Origin: Schlesneria sp.
Lineage (GTDB): Bacteria; Planctomycetota; Planctomycetia; Planctomycetales; Planctomycetaceae
Assembly: GCA_028291515.1 (NCBI GenBank)
Contig: JAQGHU010000050.1
Coordinates: forward strand, 124,001-188,000
DNA: 64,000 nt
Direction: 5' to 3'
In this document: piece after piece, positions 29,441 to 37,318 of the stretch
Layout of the letters: each line of letters begins with the position of its first letter
Position numbering within the stretch: position 1 is the stretch's first letter
Made by a program: the position numbers and the translations under genes
The notes under the pieces: model-generated
What the model was told of the DNA's origin: nothing
Seen by the model: the letters and a program-made list of their open reading frames with translations, nothing else
Databases searched by the model: none

Positions 29441-30211
29441 CTATGTCAACTGACGGCCGGCGGCAACCAGGTCCTGAAGTCGTTGCATGGCGTGAGCATC
29501 GCCCTGCAGAACGCAGATGACGACGTTGTCTCCCTCACGCCAGACGACCCACGTGCCGAAAGCGGCATATTGAATGATTCCACGGGAAAAGGAATCGGCG
29601 TCGGGCACCTTGTGCCACTGTGAAAGCGGCAATCGGACTAAATAACCAGTGCAACTGGCTGATCGACGATCGCCCAGCGCTGAAAACATCAGCAGGGGAA
29701 TTTCAACTCGATTGACTGTTGCCACGCGAGGTGCATCAGCAAATCGAATTGCCCGCAAGGTACTCCATCCAGCCGGCGCGGCAATACCGGGCGACGAACC
29801 GACTGGCAGCAGGCTCGGATCGAGCTTGCCCAATTCTCGGATGCTGGCGTCGTTCAGCACGACCGATTGGGACACGAGAAGTGTCCCGATCGCGAGCATC
29901 GGCACCAATGCGAGAGATCCCCAACCGAGATGACGCAACAAATGGCGACGCGGAACGGCAACCGGAGTTTCTGCCACCACTAACGCCGGGCCAATCGCCG
30001 CGTGCAGTCGATCGGCGAATCCGATAGGAACAGGAACATCGAGCATCGCTCGCGTGATCCGCGAATCAACCTGCCGATCAGACGCAACCGCCCCTCGACA
30101 GACATCACATTCTGATAAATGTCGCCCTGCAGCAAGCGCATCGGATCCTGGCGCGGCATCCTTACCGAGTCTCTCAAGTTCGAGTTGTGCCCGTGCCTGC
30201 TGGCAATCCAT
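29441..30211 (-). CDS. Membrane anti-sigma factor with zinc-binding N-terminus
   Basis: 256 residues. The N-terminal HLSECDVC (His31, Cys35, Cys38) is the HxxxCxxC zinc motif of zinc-containing anti-sigma domains. A membrane helix lies at about 93-115 (LGWGSLALVPMLAIGTLLV). The outer part of about 140 residues ends with a compact segment containing GTWVVWREGDNVVICVLQG; its ligand is unknown. It starts 14 bp after the sigma gene stop, so the two form a sigma/anti-sigma pair. The stop at 29441 is near the rho terminator of the convergent gene. Confidence 0.87.
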   Translation of the reverse strand: MDCQQARAQLELERLGKDAAPGSDALAAGRHLSECDVCRGAVASDRQVDSRITRAMLDVPVPIGFADRLHAAIGPALVVAETPVAVPRRHLLRHLGWGSLALVPMLAIGTLLVSQSVVLNDASIRELGKLDPSLLPVGSSPGIAAPAGWSTLRAIRFADAPRVATVNRVEIPLLMFSALGDRRSASCTGYLVRLPLSQWHKVPDADSFSRGIIQYAAFGTWVVWREGDNVVICVLQGDAHAMQRLQDLVAAGRQLT

Positions 30212-30225
30212 GGCAATCCTGACCT

Positions 30226-30780
30226 CTAATGCTGCAACACAAATTCCAGAGAGCGACTTTGAACAGGAACCGTCTGGCGTTCCCTCTCTGTGGTTTCCGT
30301 TAATCGTCTTTTCAGATAAGCCTTACCCCGCGACAGGCGACTCATCACCGTCCCGATTGGTACGCCCATCTGTTGAGCAATATCCTGATAGCTGAATTCT
30401 TCGAAGTAATACAAGACCAACGGAGAACGGAACTCTTCCGCCAACTCCAACAATGCTTCCTGCAATAGTTCCAAATGAACCGGAACATCTAACGCAGCGT
30501 CGGTCGTTTGCGGTTCGTCAATTTCTTCCAACGAACGGCCCCGGTTTCGATGCCGGATCGACTTCAGGAAGACATTTCTCACGATCGAAATCAACCATCC
30601 TCGCGCCGCCGCCGCTTCACGTAATTGTTGCCCCCGTTGGTGAGCCAACAAAAACGTCTGCTGAACAAGGTCCTCTGCGTCGGCAGCGTCGCCCGTCAGC
30701 CGATACGCATACCGATAGAGCAACGTCGAGTGCTCCTCTATCAATTCATGCGTAGTTGGAAGACGCGTTGCGTCGGCCAT
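30226..30780 (-). CDS. ECF RNA polymerase sigma factor
   Basis: 184 residues. Region 2 is clear (LLYRYAYRLTGDAADAEDLVQQTFL, quoted in part; ARGWLISIVRNVFL) and region 4 (SPLVLYYFEEFSYQDIAQ, then IGTVMSRLSRGKAYLKRRL). It is followed after 14 bp by the zinc anti-sigma gene that should hold it inactive. The 125-bp gap upstream (30781-30905) should contain an autoregulated promoter, which I could not define by eye. Confidence 0.93.
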   Translation of the reverse strand: MADATRLPTTHELIEEHSTLLYRYAYRLTGDAADAEDLVQQTFLLAHQRGQQLREAAAARGWLISIVRNVFLKSIRHRNRGRSLEEIDEPQTTDAALDVPVHLELLQEALLELAEEFRSPLVLYYFEEFSYQDIAQQMGVPIGTVMSRLSRGKAYLKRRLTETTERERQTVPVQSRSLEFVLQH

Positions 30781-30905
30781 GGCGACCTCTTAATGAGCAG
30801 ATTCGTCGACCCGGTAGTTTATTCCCTGCAACAGGGCTTTCGGCGATAGATTTCGTGAAATTTCGTAAGATGGAACCCAAGTCATCCGGCAAACTCGGGT
30901 TGCGT

Positions 30906-33089
30906 CTATTCGTCCAGCATCTTCCAGAACTCGTCCTCACCCATATCCGCGGGCTTCGCCGGTGGCTTCTTACCTGGAGCCGCTGGCTTCGGTGCTCCCG
31001 CCATTGGCGGCAACGGAGGGGCCTTTACTTTCGGCTTCGGCTGGCCGGTCATCTGACCTGCTGGGACACCCGGTTTCTTCATCGGTGCCGATGGCGACTT
31101 GGATCCCAGTTCGAGGATTTCGTCGTCATGGGGGAGAGGCGGAACCGGAATCGACCCTGATTTCGAAATGGTGGAGCGGCCAGTGGGTGGGGTGCTGAGA
31201 GGACGCGACACCTTTGATTTCGCAGTTGCTGCGCACTTTGCACAAACGCCGTGAGCATCCAATGGCTCGCCGCATTTGTTGCACAGCGGAATTGGCTCGT
31301 TGGATTCGTCCAGTTGCGACGCAGGTCGCAATGGCTTCGCACTGGGTACTGGCTTGGGGCTGGGAATCGGCGAATCCGATTTCAGCTTCAGCGGCCCTTC
31401 GGATGACTTCGTCGGGACGACTGCGGGCTTGGGACTCACGGGACTCGGCATTCTGGTCGTTGCCGTTGAGATCGGCGCAACGGGTTGAGACTTCACTGCG
31501 GGGATCGATTTGACCGCCGCTTCAACTCCCTTTTCCTCTTCGCTCTCAGCTTCTTCGGCCCCCTCACTGAGGGCGCGCACCACCAGGTTCTCGGGGCGAA
31601 CAATTTCAGTTTGAGCGACTTGCCCGGTCTTCAGCACCTTAGCATTCACATGGACCCGAGCCTGCTCGTCATACGAAATCGTGACTTCGATCTCGGTCCC
31701 TTCCGGCAGATTCTCTGGCAGCGGCTCGATCAAACATGTTCCCAATTCGACATATTGCGAATCGGCCGCAGTCCCGCTCTCGACAATCCTCAGGTGAACC
31801 TTGCGCTGATTATTCGAGACCGTTCCGTAAATCTGCGACACTTCGACAGGCAGGGGGGTGTTCGCCGGAAGAATATAGTGCGGCACCCGTTTGCCGGTTT
31901 CCACATCGCGAATCAACACGCCAAGCGATCGAGCCGTTGCACTCTGCTGCTTGAACTGAGCGAGTCTGGCGGCGGCCGTCGAATTCAGAATCGACTTGGC
32001 AAACGTGCTGTTGGTCAGCAACATCCCGGCGTAATAGGTCGCCCCGTGTGCGATCGATTGATCGGGCGACAACGAGGTATTCAGCGTCCGACCGCTTAGC
32101 TTCTTGAACAGCGATCGAACCATCGGCATGCGTGACGACCCGCCCGTCGTCAACACCACGTCGACTTTGGCCCAACCCATATGGTTTTCTTTGAGCAGAT
32201 CGAGCGTCAGCACTTCCATGCGATCGACCAGATCGCGAGTCAGCCGCTCGAACTGGTCGAGTTCCACCTGATACGTTTTGCGTTGTCCACCAGCCGCACA
32301 AGTCAGCGCCGCCTTCGGCCGAACCGACAGGCTCCGTTTGGTTTGTTCCGCTTCCAGCGCGAGAGCCTGCGCGTTTTCCCGATCCTTCATCGGATCGATA
32401 TTGAACTCCTTCTGGAACTGCTTCCCGATCGCCACTTCCAGAGCGCGATTCCAATCGAGGCCCCCCAGCTGCAGGTCGCCGCCGCTGGCGATCACGCGGA
32501 CTTCATTCTTTTGATAGCGAACCAGCGACAAGTCGAAAGTACCGCCCCCCAGGTCCACCACCATGATGGTCTGCGCCGTGGCCAGTTCCGTGAACCAGAT
32601 CCCTTCGGTTCCCAACACAAAGCACAGCGCGGCTGCGACCGGTTCGTTGATAATGTCAACTTGCTTCAGACCGGCTCGTTTTCCCGCCTCGGCAGTCGCC
32701 TGGCGTTGAACGTCGCTGAACTGCGCGGGAACCGTAATCACGGCCCGATCGATCGCCCCGATCTTCTCTCGAGCACTGTCCAGCATCGACTGCAGGATGA
32801 TCGTGCTGATGTCAACCGGCGAATAACTCTTGCCACCGATTTTCCACCGGTGACCAGGATTGTTCATGTACCGTTTGGCATGGACGACGACTCGATCAGG
32901 ATGACGGATCGAATTCCGCATCGCCTCGGTCCCCACGACCACGTGATCGTCTTCGAACAGCACGACCGACGGCGTCGAGAGTTCGCCGTCTTTGTTCGGG
33001 ACGGTGATCGGTTCCCCGTGCTCGTTCAGGTAGGCGATGCAGGAATAGGTGGTCCCCAAGTCGATGCCGACGGCATGAGTCGGAAGCAT
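30906..33089 (-). CDS. Hsp70/DnaK-like ATPase with Pro-rich C-terminus and zinc ribbon
   Basis: About 727 residues from the ATG at 33087-33089, which places THAVGIDLGTTYSCIAY right at the N-terminus as in DnaK; the frame extends 45 codons further upstream without similarity. The actin-like ATPase domain has VGIDLGTTYS, VVDLGGGTFD and VVLTTGGSSRMPMV. A shortened substrate-binding domain follows (about 385-520). The last 200 residues replace the usual lid with Pro/Lys/Ser-rich low complexity around a zinc ribbon, CNKCGEP and CAKC (about 604-621). This is not the housekeeping dnaK (no dnaJ or grpE nearby); it is a specialised Hsp70. Partner and substrate unknown. Confidence 0.92.
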   Translation of the reverse strand: MLPTHAVGIDLGTTYSCIAYLNEHGEPITVPNKDGELSTPSVVLFEDDHVVVGTEAMRNSIRHPDRVVVHAKRYMNNPGHRWKIGGKSYSPVDISTIILQSMLDSAREKIGAIDRAVITVPAQFSDVQRQATAEAGKRAGLKQVDIINEPVAAALCFVLGTEGIWFTELATAQTIMVVDLGGGTFDLSLVRYQKNEVRVIASGGDLQLGGLDWNRALEVAIGKQFQKEFNIDPMKDRENAQALALEAEQTKRSLSVRPKAALTCAAGGQRKTYQVELDQFERLTRDLVDRMEVLTLDLLKENHMGWAKVDVVLTTGGSSRMPMVRSLFKKLSGRTLNTSLSPDQSIAHGATYYAGMLLTNSTFAKSILNSTAAARLAQFKQQSATARSLGVLIRDVETGKRVPHYILPANTPLPVEVSQIYGTVSNNQRKVHLRIVESGTAADSQYVELGTCLIEPLPENLPEGTEIEVTISYDEQARVHVNAKVLKTGQVAQTEIVRPENLVVRALSEGAEEAESEEEKGVEAAVKSIPAVKSQPVAPISTATTRMPSPVSPKPAVVPTKSSEGPLKLKSDSPIPSPKPVPSAKPLRPASQLDESNEPIPLCNKCGEPLDAHGVCAKCAATAKSKVSRPLSTPPTGRSTISKSGSIPVPPLPHDDEILELGSKSPSAPMKKPGVPAGQMTGQPKPKVKAPPLPPMAGAPKPAAPGKKPPAKPADMGEDEFWKMLDE

Positions 33090-33303
33090 GTTCTGGCAGC
33101 CTTCGTGAAGCGCGAGCGGAAGAGAGAATTGGACTGACTGACCATGAATGGTAGCATTCACCGTCACCCAATTCCACGAGTTGCTTTTCGCTCCCTGATT
33201 TGTGAGTAAAAAGCACTCAGACACTGCGACGGGCGATGACTTTGCGGCCTGCGAATACTTCTCAAGTTAATCAAACAGACCACTAAAAACGACGGGTTTT
33301 CCG

Positions 33304-34455
33304 ATGGTGACAATTGTCGGGTTGCTGATCGCCGTGGCCTGTGTCGGACAATCCGGCGGAAACAGCGTCCGTGACCGTCGTTCGGAGGGCTTTGTCACCG
33401 GCCAGAAATTTCAGTTCGAGCTAGGTCAAACGACCTCCGGGACGTGGGCAAACGTGGAATTTCGAGCCTTGCTGAACGCGCTGGCGACCCAGCGCCGGGT
33501 CGCGATCCTGCTCGACCGGCGAATCGACCCCACGAGAAGTCTCCCCGTTGAGATCGCAGAACTCCCCTTTCGGGAAGCCGTTCAAGTGGTGGCCCATCAA
33601 GCCTCAGCTGAACTCTGCGTCCCCGGCAATCTGGTTTATGTCGGGCCCCCCGCGGCCGTCAAACGGCTGCGAACGTTAATCGAACTGCGTTCGACAGAAC
33701 TGCAATCGAAGGCCAAGGGCGTTCGCGAGACTCGGCGAACAGAATTGACGCGTCCGCAAACGTTCAGCTGGCCCGATCTGCAAACTCCGTCCGACATCTT
33801 GCAGGAGATTTCGGAACAATATCACCTGACAATCCGCAATCCAGAATTGGTTCCTCACGACCTGTGGGCGGCTGGCAATCTGCCGGCGGTCACCGCATCA
33901 GAAGCACTATCGATCATCCTCATCCAGTTCGATCTGACATTCGCCTGGGTCGACGGAGGCCAAGCGATCGAACTGTCTCCCATCCCAGAAATTATTGCGA
34001 TTGAACGCAAACATCGATCAAAAGGTCGGACGGCCGCCGACATCTCTAAATTGATTGCCGAACACCTTCCAGAACTAAAAACGACTCCGGAAGGTTCCGA
34101 AGTTGTTGTCACCGGAATAGTGGAAGAACAGGAAGCCGTCGCAGCCATGCTGAATCCCTCTGCGACGAGGAAGCCGCCTACCGCGCAACCAGCAGCCCCA
34201 CTGCGGCAGCGTGCATTTACGTTGAGCTTCAAACGCGTCCCCGTTCACACGGTCATGGATGAATTGAAGAAATCAAAAGTCGTGTTCATCTATGACGAGG
34301 CGGCATTCAAGGCGGCAGGCATCAATCTTGACCAAACAGTCGACCTGGAACTCAACAAAGCCTCTGCCGACGAGTTCTTCAAATCGCTGTTCGACCCGCT
34401 GCTGCTGACATTCGAAATCGACAATGTCACGGTGAAGCTGGCGCCGAAAAAATAA
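33304..34455 (+). CDS. Exported protein with repeated STN/secretin N-domain-like units
   Basis: 383 residues, with an N-terminal hydrophobic signal (MVTIVGLLIAVACVG). The pattern WANVEFRALLNALATQRRVAILLDRRID followed by PFREAVQVVA (quoted in two parts of one motif) is the secretin/TonB short N-terminal fold. Weaker copies appear around 165-225 (DILQEISEQYHL, EALSIILIQFDLTFAW) and at 310-380 (VMDELKKSKVVFI, ADEFFKSLFDPLLLTFEID). No secretin pore domain follows, so it is a soluble or periplasm-located stand-alone protein. It is divergent from the Hsp70-like gene. Confidence 0.72.
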   Translation: MVTIVGLLIAVACVGQSGGNSVRDRRSEGFVTGQKFQFELGQTTSGTWANVEFRALLNALATQRRVAILLDRRIDPTRSLPVEIAELPFREAVQVVAHQASAELCVPGNLVYVGPPAAVKRLRTLIELRSTELQSKAKGVRETRRTELTRPQTFSWPDLQTPSDILQEISEQYHLTIRNPELVPHDLWAAGNLPAVTASEALSIILIQFDLTFAWVDGGQAIELSPIPEIIAIERKHRSKGRTAADISKLIAEHLPELKTTPEGSEVVVTGIVEEQEAVAAMLNPSATRKPPTAQPAAPLRQRAFTLSFKRVPVHTVMDELKKSKVVFIYDEAAFKAAGINLDQTVDLELNKASADEFFKSLFDPLLLTFEIDNVTVKLAPKK

Positions 34456-34588
34456 ATCGCCACCGAATTCGTCCTCTGTGACCTCCGTGTTTCAAATTCT
34501 TCTTCTCTCCTTGCGATGTCCTCAGCGACTGAAACCAAAGCTCCATCGCGCTGGAGCACTCCCAGGGGCGACACCCGAACCCCACCAG

Positions 34589-35140
34589 TTACTCGCTGTC
34601 AGCAGACGCTTCCCAAGGAATGAACGTGATGGCGTCGAAGCTATCTGGGAATCCCTTTGGGCTGATTCGATTCGAAAACGATTCCGTCAAGAAATCGATC
34701 AACGACAACGAAAATCGTTGCAGAGGCCAAGACAGACCGATTTTCCAGTCATCGATCTCGCCGGACGTGTCCCAAAAAATTCTGCCCATCGAACCCTGGT
34801 CACCTCCGAAGGAGTATGCCCCCAATTCAAAGAGGTGGGCATACGGATCAGGGGAACGGACCGCCTCTTGTTGAAATATTCGCCTGTTGAATTCAACCAT
34901 CAAAGCAAATCCAGGTCGGAACACACTGTGGATCTGAATCCAGAAGTCCCCCTGCACAAAATGGCCGGAACCATACGTCGAGCTCAATAGAAACAGTTCA
35001 TGCGGAAGATCCTGCTTGATCTCCGCGATGACGGAATCCCACGCAGAGGCAGAATCCGTGTTAACGGGGTTTTCGGGTGGCGGAACGAGCGTCGTCAATG
35101 TTTCAAACAAGATGCGACAGCCCTTCTGGTATGACGACAA
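34589..35140 (-). CDS. SMI1/KNR4 (SUKH)-like probable immunity protein
   Basis: 183 residues, with only a TTG at 35138-35140 available near the frame start. SUKH-type features are LPHELFLLSSTYGSGHF near residue 50, then SPDPYAHLFELGAYSFGGD and a block with GRIFWDTSGEIDDW, followed by LSLIDFLTESFSNRI. In this superfamily the WDT block and the final FxxFL helix are conserved, and many members neutralise polymorphic toxins. No toxin gene is adjacent. The start lies inside a roughly 90-bp repeat that also precedes every gene of the 54.3-57.3 kb array, so this looks like a member of the same cassette family. Similarity was judged by eye. Confidence 0.68.
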   Translation of the reverse strand: MSSYQKGCRILFETLTTLVPPPENPVNTDSASAWDSVIAEIKQDLPHELFLLSSTYGSGHFVQGDFWIQIHSVFRPGFALMVEFNRRIFQQEAVRSPDPYAHLFELGAYSFGGDQGSMGRIFWDTSGEIDDWKIGLSWPLQRFSLSLIDFLTESFSNRISPKGFPDSFDAITFIPWEASADSE

Positions 35141-35223
35141 GGACGCTTGTCAGCGATAGAAGTCCGGCCTCCAATCAACACGCCAACACATTGAACCGCC
35201 AGCGGTTGCAGGTCAAGTGAACC
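35131..35223 (-). repeat. Cassette repeat copy R1
   Basis: Matches the repeat of the 54.8-57.4 kb array: ATCAACACGCCAACAC, TTGAACCGCCAGCG and GGTCAAG are shared on the plus strand. Read on the minus strand, one frame gives LDLQPLAVQCVGVLIG, close to LDPQSLAVQSVGVLIG of copy R2. It lies just ahead of the SUKH-like gene. The 3' part (on minus) is more diverged than in R2, R4 and R6. Confidence 0.75.
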
Positions 35224-35290
35224 GCCTCTCCCTGATGTCGAACCCGACAAACGACAGCCTGCAAATGGCAAGATACGTTGATGCTGGACC

Positions 35291-35764
35291 TTATTTGCCA
35301 GTGGCATTCCTCGACTGACTCAAACGGGAAATGATGGAACGCCTTACAGAGATTGCTGCGGAGGAAACACCAGGCTCCAAATCTTCATCCCGCGACATGC
35401 GCTCCAGTGCAGGCAATGCCGCCACGACACTTTCGTCTTTCAACTCAAGCAACAATCCAACCGCTCCATCACGCGAATACCAGGAGTCGTCGTCGAGATG
35501 ACGGATCAAATGACGGGCGACTGATTGTCCGGCTCCGTGTGCCTCCATAAACTGAACGAGATCGAGTTCCCGTGAGTAGCTTTGCTCAAGATTTCCGGCG
35601 GGCATCCTTCGCGGCGTACGGAAAAGATAGTCAAGATAAAGCAGCTCACTTTGCACGCAGATTGTGGGAATATTGGCCAGAAACACTCCGATCAAACAGC
35701 CCAACATACACGCCACGAGCGTCTCGCGATTGCGAAATAGTCTCATGGTTTTCCGCTCGCCCAT
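35291..35764 (-). CDS. Small membrane-anchored protein with HEAT-like helical repeats
   Basis: 157 residues (151 if the second Met is used). A membrane helix at about 16-32 (LVACMLGCLIGVFLANI) is followed by a soluble part with paired helices: SVARHLIRHLDDDSWYSRDGAVGLLLEL (given in fragments RHLIRHLDDDSW, GAVGLLLELKDES) then VVAALPALERMSRD, as in HEAT/PBS-lyase repeats. It lies upstream of copy R1 of the cassette repeat and of the SUKH-like gene, same strand. Its function is unknown. Confidence 0.65.
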   Translation of the reverse strand: MGERKTMRLFRNRETLVACMLGCLIGVFLANIPTICVQSELLYLDYLFRTPRRMPAGNLEQSYSRELDLVQFMEAHGAGQSVARHLIRHLDDDSWYSRDGAVGLLLELKDESVVAALPALERMSRDEDLEPGVSSAAISVRRSIISRLSQSRNATGK

Positions 35765-35818
35765 TCTCTTAGAAGTTATTCACGGGGAACTCTTCGACCT
35801 GTCCCGTTTCAGGGACCG

Positions 35819-37237
35819 TTAAGTTTGTGAATCGTTCGATTGACCGACGACATCAGTTGGAGGAAGAGAAGCTTGGAGTCCGTCACTACGGAAGTTCAAC
35901 GTAAAGCTCTCGAATCTTGGGTGTTCAAAGCCCGCCTCTTCCCAACCGTAGCGATAGTTTCCGACGTGCCACAAACGGAGGCGGGTGTCCGCGAAAACGG
36001 AGAAGCCACATTCCTTCGCACGATGGCTGAAGGCATAGTCCTCGCCCAGATACCAATAACCGTCCTCAATCGGCTGGACCATCGGTTCAAAAAAGGGGAT
36101 CGTCGGTCGCCCAAACCGTTCGTTGCAGACGGGAAGCGACAGCTTGGCCTGAATCTTCAGGTAGACTTCACGACGGATCAGCAGGAAGCCCGTGGCGGCG
36201 TACAGCAATTCAACGAGTCCGCCCCCCTTCCCGAACGTGACGAAAGAGGTTCCCGGCAGCATGTGACTCGCCAACGCCCGTTTCCCTTTTTGTGGGTAGA
36301 TGCCTGACACAATCGGTCGTTGATGCCGACGTAGCAGTTCGATGTCATCGGGGTTGAATCCCACATCCGAGTCGATCCACATGGTCTCCTCGAAGCCATC
36401 GACGAGCGCATCAGTCGCCATTTGATTGCGTCCCTGATCGATGGCTGAGTGACCCAACTCGCGGCGCACCTGATAGCCGCGGCGCTCCAGTTCTTTCAGA
36501 GCTTGATCGCATTCCTGATGGATGTACCCTAAGTAGGGCACCAGCACGACGCACCGGCAAGGATCTTGCGGCTCAAAAGGATGCGGCGGCGGACCGCTAT
36601 CGCCCACCAGTTCCATGGTCGGCGGCTTGGCCAGCACGATGACTTGCTCTTGATGCAGATATCCGAGGAAGGTGAGCAGTTCCCGAACGCCGGCTTCGGC
36701 CTTCAGGCTGTGAGTGTCGACAATCTTGAATCGGTCTGGAAACTGTCTCGCCAACTCCCGGGCCCGCTGGGCATATTCCTGGCAGTACCTTCGAAGGCCC
36801 GCTTCGCGCGTCGGTTCGTCATAGTGCGGAAACGTATGCGACATCCGCGGATCATGTTCGAATCCAGGCCGCGGCGTGCGCATCCAGTGATCGACAGGCG
36901 TTCGCGGCGACTTGTTGAGCGTCGTGCAATACCCGGCCACGACTTCATCCGCGGGCAGCTCCAGACAGACCACCTTCAGAGCCGACTCGTTCCGAAGCGC
37001 CTCTTCGACATACGGCAAATAAAACGGAGCCGCGTCTCCGACGACGGGCTCCGTCGTCGCCCCGCGCCAACGAGCAATTCGCTCCAGTAACCCCGGGCCG
37101 CCAGGCAATCGGTCCCACCGGAGGCGCGGCGCTTCCATTAACGTGAACCGAGTACCAGGCTGTTGCCCCAAAATCTCGGGAAGCAGTTCGAGTCCACAAT
37201 GACCAGTCCCCACCCCCAGAATCCATCGCCGTGCCAT
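35819..37237 (-). CDS. Sulfotransferase-like and glycosyltransferase fusion protein
   Basis: 472 residues. Residues 1 to about 215 resemble a sulfotransferase: the N-terminal GVGTGHCGLELLPEIL sits where the PAPS 5'-phosphosulfate loop lies, and VVCLELPADEVVAGY fits the 3'-phosphate region, though key residues could not be verified. Residues about 235-460 form a GT-A glycosyltransferase fold: VVLVPYLGYIHQEC, DQGRNQMATDAL, the metal-binding DSD in WIDSDVGF, and LGEDYAFSHRAKECGF with a late Glu-Asp pair. So a sugar-adding and a sulfate-adding enzyme seem joined. Acceptor unknown; surface glycan modification is a guess. It directly follows the three-paralogue cluster. Confidence 0.75.
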   Translation of the reverse strand: MARRWILGVGTGHCGLELLPEILGQQPGTRFTLMEAPRLRWDRLPGGPGLLERIARWRGATTEPVVGDAAPFYLPYVEEALRNESALKVVCLELPADEVVAGYCTTLNKSPRTPVDHWMRTPRPGFEHDPRMSHTFPHYDEPTREAGLRRYCQEYAQRARELARQFPDRFKIVDTHSLKAEAGVRELLTFLGYLHQEQVIVLAKPPTMELVGDSGPPPHPFEPQDPCRCVVLVPYLGYIHQECDQALKELERRGYQVRRELGHSAIDQGRNQMATDALVDGFEETMWIDSDVGFNPDDIELLRRHQRPIVSGIYPQKGKRALASHMLPGTSFVTFGKGGGLVELLYAATGFLLIRREVYLKIQAKLSLPVCNERFGRPTIPFFEPMVQPIEDGYWYLGEDYAFSHRAKECGFSVFADTRLRLWHVGNYRYGWEEAGFEHPRFESFTLNFRSDGLQASLPPTDVVGQSNDSQT

Positions 37238-37318
37238 GAAGCCTCGCTTGTTGTCTGCATCAGCCTTGCTGAGCGGACCGGTTGTCTGGAACTCGAACCA
37301 AATCTCGTGTTGACTGCA

